Assembly (NCBI GenBank): GCA_023390675.1
Contig: JAEWCK010000247.1
Location: 1-14,939, forward strand
Length of the DNA stretch: 14,939 bases
Direction of reading: 5' to 3'
DNA from: Pseudomonadota bacterium
Lineage (GTDB): Bacteria; Pseudomonadota; Alphaproteobacteria; Sphingomonadales; Sphingomonadaceae
This document shows positions 7,818 to 14,917 of the stretch, piece by piece. Both the position numbers and the translations under genes were made by a program. Within the stretch, counting starts at the first letter, position 1. Every line of letters begins with the position of its first letter. A model generated the notes under the pieces. The model did not search any database. It was not told the DNA's origin and saw nothing but the letters and a program-made list of their open reading frames with translations.

Positions 7818-10800
7818 GCCTGCGCCTCCCGCTTGCGCGCCCGCCGCTCGCGCAGCGCGTTCAGTCCATCGCGCACCCCGCGCCGCACCAGCACGAAGAA
7901 CAAGGGGATATAGAAGATCGCGAGGATCAGCGCAGTCAGCATGCCCCCGATCACTGCGGTGCCGATCGCGATGCGGCTGTTCGCGCCCGCGCCGGTCGAA
8001 ACGGCAAGCGGCAGCACGCCGAAGATGAAGGCGAGGCTGGTCATCAGGATCGGGCGGAAGCGGATCCGCGCCGCCTCGATCGCCGCGTCGATCACGCGCA
8101 TGCCCTGCTTCTCGGCGCGCTCGGCGAACTCGATCATCAGGATCGCGTTCTTGGTCGCCAGCCCCATCGTGGTGAGCAGCCCGATCTGGAGGTACACGTC
8201 GTTCTGAAGTCCGCGCAGCGTCACCGCGAACACCGCGCCGATCAGCCCCAGCGGGATCACCAGCATCGCCGCCACCGGGATCGACCAGCTCTCGTAGAGC
8301 GCCGCCAGGCACAGGAAGACGACGATCAGCGAGATGCCGTAGAGCAGGGGCGCCTGTCCGCCCGCGAGCCGTTCCTGATAGGAAAGCCCTGCCCAGGCGA
8401 TGCTCGTCCCCGGAATCTGCGAAGCGAGCTCCTCGATCCGCTTCATCGCGTCGCCCGAGCTCTTGCCCGGCGCGGGCACGCCCTGGAACTCGAACGAGGG
8501 GATGCCCTGGAAGCGCGACAGCGTCGTCGGCGCGGTCGACCAGCTCGTCCGCGCGAACGAGGAGAAGGGCGCCATCTCGCCGGTCTTCGAGCGGACATAC
8601 CAGTCGTTGATGCTGTCGGGCTCGGCGCGGAACGGCGCGTCGCCCTGGACGAAGACGCGCTTGACGCGCCCGCGATCGATGAAGTCGTTGACGTAGCGCC
8701 CGCCCCACGCCGTCGACAGCGTCGCATTGACGTCGCTCTGCGCCAGCCCCAGCGCCGAGAGCCGCTCCTGGTCGATATCGACCTTGAGCGTCGAGACGTC
8801 GGGCAGATCGGTGAGCCGCACCGAGGCGAGGTCGGGATCGTGGTTCGCCGCGGCGAGCAATTTGTCGCGCGCGGCGATGAAGGCCTCGCGGCTCATCCCG
8901 CTGGTGTTCTGCAACTCCATCGTGAACCCGGCCGACTGGCCGAGCCCGCGGATCGCCGGCGGCACCAGCGCGAAGACCTGCGCGTCGCGGAAATTGCGGA
9001 ACGCCGCGGAGGCGCGCTGGACGATCGCGTCGGCGCTGTTGTTCTTGCCCGGGCGTTGGTCCCACGGCGCGAAGTTGATGAAGCCGCGCCCGACATTCTG
9101 TCCGCTCGGGCCGCCGCCTCCGCCGCCGCCGGTGACGCTGAACATCACTGCGACGTCCTTGCCTTCCTGCTTGAGGAAATAATCCTCCACGGCGCGCTGG
9201 ACCTGCTCGGTCCGGCCCTGCGTCGCGCCCGCGGGAAGCTGGAACTGGACGCTCGCCGCGCCCTGGTCCTCGGTCGGCAGGAAGCCGGTCGGCAGGCGAT
9301 AGAACAGCAGCACCAGCAAGGCCGCCACGCCGAGATAGATCAGCAGGAAGATCCATTTGCGCGCGACGACGAACGAGATGTTGCGCACATAGCGGTCGAT
9401 CACCCATTGCAGCCCGCCGTTGAAGCGGTTGCGGCAGCGCGCGAAGAAGTCGCCAATTTTGGGGTAGCGGCGCTCGACCCACCCGTGATGCTCCTCGCTC
9501 TTGCGCTGGAGCAGGGTCGAGGTGAGCGCAGGGCTGAGGATCAGCGCGACGAGCACCGAAAGCACCATCGCGGAGACGATCGTCACCGAGAACTGGCGAT
9601 AGATCACGCCGGTCGATCCGCCGAAGAACGCCATCGGCAGGAAAACCGCCGAGAGCACCAGCGCGATCGCGACCAGCGCGACCTGGATCTGCCCCATCGA
9701 CTTGATCGTCGCCTCGCGCGGGGAGAGCTCGGGATCCTCCTCCATCAATCGCTCGACATTCTCGACCACGACGATCGCGTCGTCGACGAGCAGGCCGATC
9801 ACGAGCACGAGCCCGAAAAGCGTCAGCGTGTTGATCGAATAGCCGAGCACCGCGAACACCGCGAAGGTGCCGAGCAGCACCACCGGCACTGCGATCATCG
9901 GAACCAGCGTCGCGCGCCAGTTCTGCAGGAAGACGAACATCACGATCACGACGAGCAGGATCGCCTCGCCCAGCGTCTTCACCACTTCCTCGATCGAGAG
10001 CTTGATGAAGTTGGTCGTGTCGTTGGCATAGGCATAGCCGAAGCCTTCGGGGAAGCTCCGCGCGATGTCCGCGACCTTGGCCTTGACGAGCTCGGCCGTG
10101 GTCAGCGCGTCGGCGCCGGGGGCGAGGCTGATCGCGATGCCCGCGCCCGGATGGCCGTTGACGCGGCTAACCGAATTGTAGCTCTCGGCGCCGAGCTCGA
10201 TCCGCGCGACGTCCTTCAGCAGCACGTGCGCGCCGTTCGATTGCGTCTTCAGGATGATGTGCGCGAACTGGTCGGGGGTCTGGAGCTTCGATTGCGCGGT
10301 CACCGTCGCATTGAGCATCTGCGTGTTCGGCATCGGCTGTCCGCCGATCTCGCCCGCCGCGACTTCGGTATTCTGGTTCTGGATCGCGCTGATCACGTCG
10401 CCCGGCATCAGCCCGTAGCTCGCCAGCCGGCTCGGATTGAGCCAGATGCGCATCGCATAGGGCGATCCGAACACGTTGGAATCGCCCACGCCCGGAATGC
10501 GCGCAATCGTGTCCTGCATGTTGGACGCCATCCAGTCGGACACGTCCATGTTGGTGCGCTTGTCGGTCTTGTCGTAGACTGCGATGATCAGCAGGAAGTC
10601 GGGGTTCGACTTGGTGACGCGGATGCCCTGCTGCTGCACTTGCTGCGGCAGGCGCGAGAGCGATTGCTGGACCTGGTTCTGCACCTGGACCTGCGCGATG
10701 TCGGGGTCGGTGCCCTTCTCGAACGTCGCCGAGATGTTGACTTGCCCGCGCGAGGTCGAGGACGAGCTGAAATAAGTGAGCCCGTCGATCCCGGTCAGCT

Positions 10801-11002
10801 GCTGCTCGATGATCTGCGTCACCGAATTCTGCACCGTCTCGGCCGATGCGCCCGGATAGGTCGCACGGATGTTGACCTGCGGCGGCGCGATGTCGGGATA
10901 TTGGGCGATCGGCAGCGAAAACACCGCGCCGAGTCCCATCAGCATCAGGATGATCGCGATCACCCAGGCGAAGATCGGGCGATCGATGAAGACGCGTGAC
11001 AT
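7814..11002 (-). CDS. RND multidrug efflux pump, AcrB/MexB (HAE1) family
   Basis: This 1062-residue inner-membrane transporter uses the proton gradient to expel hydrophobic compounds. It has the AcrB layout: a first membrane helix after MSRVFIDRPIFAWV, two large periplasmic domains and two sets of membrane helices. The proton-relay acids are D407 and D408 in VDDAIVVVEN, the same numbers as in E. coli AcrB; the partner lysine is K951 in TKNAIL. GFLPTEDQG and the PxxxDxPxxxLxVDxDxxR-type segment are also present. The usual phenylalanine- and glycine-rich switch loop is replaced by seven glycines (625-631) followed by PSG. The gene starts 6 nt after the adaptor stop with only a weak ribosome site, suggesting coupling, and its TGA overlaps the GTG of the outer-membrane gene. 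Substrates cannot be read from the sequence. Confidence 0.95.
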   Translation of the reverse strand: MSRVFIDRPIFAWVIAIILMLMGLGAVFSLPIAQYPDIAPPQVNIRATYPGASAETVQNSVTQIIEQQLTGIDGLTYFSSSSTSRGQVNISATFEKGTDPDIAQVQVQNQVQQSLSRLPQQVQQQGIRVTKSNPDFLLIIAVYDKTDKRTNMDVSDWMASNMQDTIARIPGVGDSNVFGSPYAMRIWLNPSRLASYGLMPGDVISAIQNQNTEVAAGEIGGQPMPNTQMLNATVTAQSKLQTPDQFAHIILKTQSNGAHVLLKDVARIELGAESYNSVSRVNGHPGAGIAISLAPGADALTTAELVKAKVADIARSFPEGFGYAYANDTTNFIKLSIEEVVKTLGEAILLVVIVMFVFLQNWRATLVPMIAVPVVLLGTFAVFAVLGYSINTLTLFGLVLVIGLLVDDAIVVVENVERLMEEDPELSPREATIKSMGQIQVALVAIALVLSAVFLPMAFFGGSTGVIYRQFSVTIVSAMVLSVLVALILSPALTSTLLQRKSEEHHGWVERRYPKIGDFFARCRNRFNGGLQWVIDRYVRNISFVVARKWIFLLIYLGVAALLVLLFYRLPTGFLPTEDQGAASVQFQLPAGATQGRTEQVQRAVEDYFLKQEGKDVAVMFSVTGGGGGGGPSGQNVGRGFINFAPWDQRPGKNNSADAIVQRASAAFRNFRDAQVFALVPPAIRGLGQSAGFTMELQNTSGMSREAFIAARDKLLAAANHDPDLASVRLTDLPDVSTLKVDIDQERLSALGLAQSDVNATLSTAWGGRYVNDFIDRGRVKRVFVQGDAPFRAEPDSINDWYVRSKTGEMAPFSSFARTSWSTAPTTLSRFQGIPSFEFQGVPAPGKSSGDAMKRIEELASQIPGTSIAWAGLSYQERLAGGQAPLLYGISLIVVFLCLAALYESWSIPVAAMLVIPLGLIGAVFAVTLRGLQNDVYLQIGLLTTMGLATKNAILMIEFAERAEKQGMRVIDAAIEAARIRFRPILMTSLAFIFGVLPLAVSTGAGANSRIAIGTAVIGGMLTALILAIFYIPLFFVLVRRGVRDGLNALRERRARKREAQA

Positions 11003-11008
11003 CTGGGG

Positions 11009-12229
11009 TTAGCCGCCCTTGTTCCTGGAGCCGCCCCCGCTCTGCCCTCCGGCTGCGCCGCGCGGCGCCTCGATCTTCTGCGGCGCGTTCGCCGGCACCG
11101 GCCGGATCGCGATGTTGGGCCGCAGGTTGGCGACGCCCTGCACGATCACCTTGTCGCCGGCATTGAGCCCGCGCGTCACCACCCAGTTCGCGCCCAGCGC
11201 GCGGTCGGCGACGATCTCGCGCTGCACGGCCTTGTTGTCCGCGCCGACCACCCACAATTTCGCATTGCCCTGCGGATCTCGCGACACTGCCTGTTGCGGC
11301 ACGAGGAAGGCTTGGTTGTCGATCGCCTGCGCGAAGGTCGCGCGCACGAACATGCCGGGAAGCAGCAGCCCCTCGGGATTGGGGAAGGAGGCGCGCAGCG
11401 TCACCGTGCCGGTATTCTGGTCGACCATCACTTCGGAGAATTCGACCGATCCGGTCATCGCATAGTCGCTGCCGTCCTCGAGCTTGAGGCGCACGCTCGC
11501 GCTCGCCGGGGCGACGCCGCCCTGCGCGAGCTGGCGGCGGAGCGCCAGCATGTCCGCGCTCGATTGCTGGATGTCGACATAGATCGGGTCGAGCCGCTGG
11601 ATCACTGCCATCGGATCGGCCTGGTTGGTGGTCACCAGCGCGCCTTCGGTCACCAGCGAACGGCCGATGCGGCCCGTGATCGGGGCGGGGACGCGGGTGA
11701 ACTTCAGGTTGATCTGCGCGGTGCGCAGCTGCGCCTGGTTCTGCGCGATCTGGGCATTGGCCTGCCGCGCCTGCGATACTGCGTCGGTATAGTCCTGCTT
11801 GGAGACCGCCTCCATGTCGGCGAGCGGCTTGTAGCGCTCGGCCCGGATCCGCGCGGCCTCGGCATTGGCGCGCGCGCTCTGGAGGTTGGCGGAGGCCTGC
11901 GCGGCGCTCGCGGCGTAGAGGCTCGGATCGATCTGGTAGAGCGTCTGGCCCTGGCGGACGAGCGAGCCTTCCTTGAAGAAGCGCTTGCGCACGATGCCGG
12001 CGACCTGCGGGCGGACCTCGGACATCTGATAGGCGGTGACGCGCCCCGAAAGCTCGGCCGTGAGCGGCACGCTGGTCGGCTGGACGACGACATAGCCGAC
12101 CTGCGGCGGGCCGCTCGGGCCCTTCTTGCGCGCGGTCTGGCCGCCGCTTCCGCACGAGGCGAGGAGCAGCGCGGTGGCGAGGATCGTCAGGCTCGATCGG
12201 CGGAAGCTGGTCGGCGTGGTTCGGCGCAA
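11009..12229 (-). CDS. RND efflux periplasmic adaptor lipoprotein, AcrA/MexA family
   Basis: This 406-residue membrane-fusion protein should link the pump to the outer-membrane channel. A short basic N-terminus and hydrophobic core end in the lipobox LASC (lipid-bearing C26). The split lipoyl domain follows (VRPQVAGIVRKRFFKEGSLV and FTRVPAPITGRIGRSLV halves), separated by an alpha-helical hairpin (about 95-165), then the beta-barrel (DPIYVDIQQSSADML) and membrane-proximal domain. The C-terminus is glycine-rich and disordered-looking. No ATG or GTG lies in frame near the signal peptide; the TTG at 12229 is the best start because it gives a normal lipoprotein signal, although no strong ribosome site precedes it. 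It is the first gene of the efflux operon and faces away from hisS. The residue after the lipid-bearing cysteine is glycine, not the aspartate of E. coli AcrA. Confidence 0.9.
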   Translation of the reverse strand: MRRTTPTSFRRSSLTILATALLLASCGSGGQTARKKGPSGPPQVGYVVVQPTSVPLTAELSGRVTAYQMSEVRPQVAGIVRKRFFKEGSLVRQGQTLYQIDPSLYAASAAQASANLQSARANAEAARIRAERYKPLADMEAVSKQDYTDAVSQARQANAQIAQNQAQLRTAQINLKFTRVPAPITGRIGRSLVTEGALVTTNQADPMAVIQRLDPIYVDIQQSSADMLALRRQLAQGGVAPASASVRLKLEDGSDYAMTGSVEFSEVMVDQNTGTVTLRASFPNPEGLLLPGMFVRATFAQAIDNQAFLVPQQAVSRDPQGNAKLWVVGADNKAVQREIVADRALGANWVVTRGLNAGDKVIVQGVANLRPNIAIRPVPANAPQKIEAPRGAAGGQSGGGSRNKGG

Positions 12230-12405
12230 ATCCGGGACCCGATTATGGCGGCGACTCGGCCGCGGTTGGAAGCGAAACGCGTCATGCTGACGGGTTTTCG
12301 CAGGTGCAACCAAAGAAATATCGCGGAAACCAGAAATTCGCGGGCAATATATAGGCGCGGCGGGCGTTGCGGTACCCTTCGAACCTGCTAGTAACCCCGC
12401 CCCAA
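12230..12405. promoter_or_regulatory. Divergent promoter region between the efflux operon and hisS
   Basis: This 176-nt region must hold the start signals for both directions. It contains an AT-rich core (TATATA at 12348-12353, self-complementary and usable by either strand) and the palindrome at 12272-12301. For hisS, TTGCGG at 12367 and TAGTAA at 12389 are 16 nt apart and could be a promoter very close to the ATG at 12406. No Shine-Dalgarno sequence precedes hisS (the bases just before ATG are CCCCGCCCCAA). The boxes are weak and their assignment is tentative. Confidence 0.45.
12272..12301. promoter_or_regulatory. Imperfect palindrome, candidate repressor operator
   Basis: The left arm GCGAAACGCGTCA (12272-12284) and the right arm (12288-12301) are complementary apart from one extra base and one mismatch, around a TGC centre. 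It ends 43 nt before the adaptor start codon. Its size suits a dimeric repressor such as a TetR-family protein, the usual controllers of RND operons. On the minus strand TTGCAC (12304-12309) lies at its upstream edge and could be a -35 box. No regulator gene is in the window, so the binding protein is unknown. Confidence 0.4.
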
Positions 12406-13725
12406 ATGGCACGTATCGAAACCCCCAAGCGCATCCGGGGCACCCAGGACATCTTCCGTGACGAGCAGCGCCGCTTCGCCGCCGTGCTCGACACGTTCGA
12501 TCGCGTGCGCCGGCTCTTCTGCTTCGAACGCGTCGACGTGCCCGTTTTCGAGGCGACCGGCGTGTTCGCGCGCTCGATGGGTGAGACGTCGGACGTCGTC
12601 TCGAAGGAGATGTACACCTTCGAGGACAAGGGCGGCGATCTGATCACGCTGCGCCCCGAATTCACCGCCGGCATCTGCCGCGCGTACATCACCGAAGGCT
12701 GGCAGCAGTTCGCGCCGCTGAAGCTGATCACGAGCGGCCCGGCCTTCCGCTACGAGCGTCCGCAAAAGGGCCGCTTCCGCCAGTTCCACCAACTGGACGC
12801 CGAGATCATCGGCGCGCCCGAGCCTTCCGCCGATGTCGAGCTGCTCATGCTCGCCGATCAGCTGCTCCGCGCGCTCGGGATCGAGGGCGTGACGCTCCAG
12901 ATCAACACGCTGGGCGACGCCGAGACGCGCGATGCATGGCGCACCGCGCTCGTCGCGCATTTCGAGAAGCACCGGGCCGATCTCTCCGAGGACAGCCTTG
13001 TCCGGCTCGACAAGAACCCGATGCGCATCCTCGATTCGAAGGACCCGCGCGACCGCCCGATCGCCGACAGCGCGCCCGATATCGACGCGTATCTGACTCC
13101 GGACGCCGCCGCCTTCTTCAAGGCCGTGACCGACGGGCTCGATGCGGCGGGCGTGGCGTGGACCCGCAACAGCCGCCTCGTGCGCGGCCTAGATTACTAT
13201 CGCCACACCGCCTTCGAATTCGTCACCGATCGTCTCGGCGCGCAGGGCACCGTGCTCGCGGGCGGGCGCTATGACGGGCTGATCGGCAATCTCGGCGGCC
13301 CCGAGACCGCCGGGGTCGGCTGGGCCGCGGGGATCGAGCGGCTGGCGATGCTGATCGAGGAACCTGAAGAGCAGCGTCCGAACTTCGTTATTGTTGTAGA
13401 AGATGAAGCCCTTGAGGCGGCGGCCATACAGATGGCTCGTTCACTTAGGGGTGCGGGTTTCAGCACCGAAGTATTCGCCAGTGGCTCGATTAAGAAGCGC
13501 TACGAAAAGGCCACCAGATTTCGCAACCCGGATTTCGTTGCCACATTTGGCCCGACCAATTCCCTTAGGATTAAACCTTACGCGAAATATCCTTTTATTC
13601 GGATAGAAGAAGCGTCGCTTCGGCCTTTGTTGCCGGACGGAGTAAATGCCGAACTCAATCTACGTGTCGTAGAAACTATGGCTGAGTTCAGGACTCGAGA
13701 TACCCGCGGGGCTGGTGCCAAATGA
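12406..13725 (+). CDS. hisS: Histidine-tRNA ligase with compositionally foreign C-terminal domain
   Basis: The 439-residue class II enzyme charges tRNA-His. The catalytic domain is canonical: an N-terminal IETPKRIRGTQDIF, motif 2 RYERPQKGRFRQFHQ (R115), the histidine-binding LVRGLDYY with R260 (equivalent to catalytic R259 of E. coli), AGGRYDGL, and motif 3 GVGWAAGIERLAML. Residues from about 320 onward form the anticodon-binding part. Its fold pattern (FVIVVEDEALEAAA..., GSIKKRYEKATRF, PDFVATFG) is recognisable, but the usual GEDEL-type segment is missing and the last 40 or so residues are unlike common HisRS. The DNA changes with it: third-position G+C falls from 34 of 40 codons just before to 56 of 114 codons after. 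I chose the ATG at 12406 because MARIETPKRIRGTQDIF is the usual N-terminus; no ribosome site is visible. Its stop overlaps the next ATG. The reading frame is intact, so it is probably functional. Confidence 0.93.
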   Translation: MARIETPKRIRGTQDIFRDEQRRFAAVLDTFDRVRRLFCFERVDVPVFEATGVFARSMGETSDVVSKEMYTFEDKGGDLITLRPEFTAGICRAYITEGWQQFAPLKLITSGPAFRYERPQKGRFRQFHQLDAEIIGAPEPSADVELLMLADQLLRALGIEGVTLQINTLGDAETRDAWRTALVAHFEKHRADLSEDSLVRLDKNPMRILDSKDPRDRPIADSAPDIDAYLTPDAAAFFKAVTDGLDAAGVAWTRNSRLVRGLDYYRHTAFEFVTDRLGAQGTVLAGGRYDGLIGNLGGPETAGVGWAAGIERLAMLIEEPEEQRPNFVIVVEDEALEAAAIQMARSLRGAGFSTEVFASGSIKKRYEKATRFRNPDFVATFGPTNSLRIKPYAKYPFIRIEEASLRPLLPDGVNAELNLRVVETMAEFRTRDTRGAGAK

Positions 13726-13844
13726 AAATCTCCGCCGGTCACACCGCCCGTCACCCCGGCCTTGCGCCGGGGTCCCGCTTCTTCCTCCTTCTCGTCAAAG
13801 GCAGCGGGACCCCGGCTTTTGCCGGGGTGACGATAGAAGCATGA
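13722..13844 (+). CDS. Possible 40-codon bridging ORF between hisS and prfA
   Basis: This open frame starts at the ATG overlapping the hisS stop (ATGA at 13722-13725) and ends at a TGA overlapping the prfA start (ATGA at 13841-13844). It would let ribosomes pass from hisS through to prfA. Its first 16 bases nearly repeat the start of prfA (14 of 16 identical), giving MKISA against MKIPA. The rest is translation of the paired palindrome, so the peptide itself probably has no function. It is either a relic of the original prfA start or a coupling leader. I do not recognise any family. Confidence 0.35.
   Translation: MKISAGHTARHPGLAPGSRFFLLLVKGSGTPAFAGVTIEA
13749..13832. repeat. Paired palindromic element (REP/BIME-like) between hisS and prfA
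   Basis: A 30-nt left arm (13749-13778) and a 29-nt right arm (13804-13832) are inverted copies, differing only around their small loops, and are separated by 25 nt. Each arm is itself a hairpin: CCCCGGC pairs with GCCGGGG around CTTGC in the left arm and TTTT in the right. The outer ends are CGTCACC and GGTGACG. This two-level symmetry is typical of REP-pair elements mobilised by RAYT-type transposases; no transposase is nearby. It would form a strong stem in the mRNA ahead of prfA. Confidence 0.8.
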
Positions 13845-14911
13845 AGATCCCCGCCGACCGCATCGCCGCGATCGAGGCGCGCCGCGACGAGCTGCAGGCG
13901 CAGATGGCGACCGGCGACTTGTCGGGCGACCGCTTCGTCGCGGTCTCCAAGGAATATGCCGAGCTCGAGCCCGTCGCCGCCGCAGCCGGCGAGGTCCGCA
14001 GGCTGCGCTCGGAAGCCATCTCGCTCCAGGCGATGACCCACGACGCTGACGACGAGATCCGCCACCTCGCCGAAGAGGAATTGCAGGAGAACCGCGCCAC
14101 GCTCGAAGCCGCCGAACGCAAGCTCGCGCTCGCCTTGCTCCCCAAGGACGCCGCCGACGAGCGCTCGGCGATGCTCGAGATCCGCGCCGGCGTGGGGGGC
14201 GAGGAGGCTGCCTTGTTCGCCTCCGACCTGTTCCGCATGTACCAGCGCTATGCCGATCGCATGGGCTGGCGCGTCGAGCTGATCTCGGCCTCCGACGCAG
14301 AAGCAGGCGGCTACAAGGAAGTCGTCGCCAGCGTCAGCGGCGCGGGCGTGTTCGCGCGGATGAAGTTCGAGAGCGGCGTCCACCGCGTCCAGCGCGTCCC
14401 CGCGACCGAGGCGGGCGGGCGCATCCACACTTCAGCCGCCACCGTCGCGGTGCTCCCCGAAGCCGAGGAAGCCGATGTCCGGATCGAGGAGAAGGACCTC
14501 CGCATCGACATCTACCGCGCCTCGGGTCCGGGCGGGCAGGGGGTCAACACCACCGACTCCGCGGTGCGCATCACCCACTTGCCGACGGGCACGATCGTCA
14601 TCCAGCAGGACGAGCGCTCGCAGATCAAGAACCGCGCCAAGGCGATGAAGGTGCTGCGCACGCGCCTCTACGAAGCCGAGCGCGAGCGGCTCGCCGCCGA
14701 GCGATCGGGCGCGCGCGCCTCGATGGTCGGATCGGGGGACCGCTCCGAACGCATCCGCACCTATAATTTCCCGCAGGGGCGCGTCACCGATCACCGCATC
14801 AACCTGACGCTCCACCGCCTGCCCGAAATCATGGAAGGCGAACTCGACGAACTGATCGGCGCGCTGATCGCGCAGGACGAGGCCGATCGGCTGGCGCAGC
14901 TGGATGGGTGA
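13841..14911 (+). CDS. prfA: Peptide chain release factor 1
   Basis: The 356-residue protein ends translation at UAA and UAG. The GGQ motif that enters the peptidyl-transferase centre is at residues 231-233 within SGPGGQGVNTTDSAVRITH; its glutamine is normally methylated by PrmC. The codon-recognition tripeptide region is RVPATEAGGRIHTSAATVAV, which marks RF1 and not RF2. The N-terminal helical domain and the C-terminal segment NFPQGRVTDHRINLTLHRL are complete and the length is normal. I chose the ATG at 13841 because MKIPADRIAAIEARR is a typical N-terminus; the frame extends upstream to 13715 only through repeat DNA. Ribosome site is weak, consistent with coupling to the upstream frame. Base composition is again host-like. 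In related genomes prmC usually follows; the window ends first. Confidence 0.96.
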   Translation: MKIPADRIAAIEARRDELQAQMATGDLSGDRFVAVSKEYAELEPVAAAAGEVRRLRSEAISLQAMTHDADDEIRHLAEEELQENRATLEAAERKLALALLPKDAADERSAMLEIRAGVGGEEAALFASDLFRMYQRYADRMGWRVELISASDAEAGGYKEVVASVSGAGVFARMKFESGVHRVQRVPATEAGGRIHTSAATVAVLPEAEEADVRIEEKDLRIDIYRASGPGGQGVNTTDSAVRITHLPTGTIVIQQDERSQIKNRAKAMKVLRTRLYEAERERLAAERSGARASMVGSGDRSERIRTYNFPQGRVTDHRINLTLHRLPEIMEGELDELIGALIAQDEADRLAQLDG

Positions 14912-14917
14912 TTTCTC

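Noticed and set aside
6348..9482. A single 1044-codon frame suggesting a large fusion ending in the outer-membrane lipoprotein
   Set aside because: The part above 7817 reads out of frame through the RND pump gene and has no family signal. The GTG at 7817 has a good ribosome site and overlaps the pump stop.
8840..10999. Very long open frame on the plus strand opposite the RND pump, and similar ones opposite the glycosidase, FucP and SDR genes
   Set aside because: They are opposite-strand shadows in GC-rich DNA: rich in Arg, His, Asp and Ala, without recognisable motifs, while the minus strand carries clear families.
12406..13725. HisZ, the HisRS-like regulatory subunit of ATP phosphoribosyltransferase
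   Set aside because: The protein keeps LVRGLDYY with the catalytic arginine, motif 2 and motif 3, which HisZ lacks in part, and it sits next to prfA and not in a his operon.
13381..13725. Frameshift or pseudogene explaining the odd hisS C-terminus
   Set aside because: The frame stays open to a stop that overlaps the next ATG. The codons look like real coding sequence of another style, and the strand-helix pattern of an anticodon-binding domain is visible.
13749..13832. CRISPR-like repeats or an intrinsic terminator
   Set aside because: There are only two arms in inverted orientation with no spacer series. The right stem is not followed by a T-run and lies just before an essential gene read in the same direction.
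13715..13840. Upstream GTG at 13715 as the prfA start
   Set aside because: The extra 42 residues are translated from the palindromic element and are absent from RF1 proteins; MKIPADRIAAIEARR at 13841 is the normal N-terminus.
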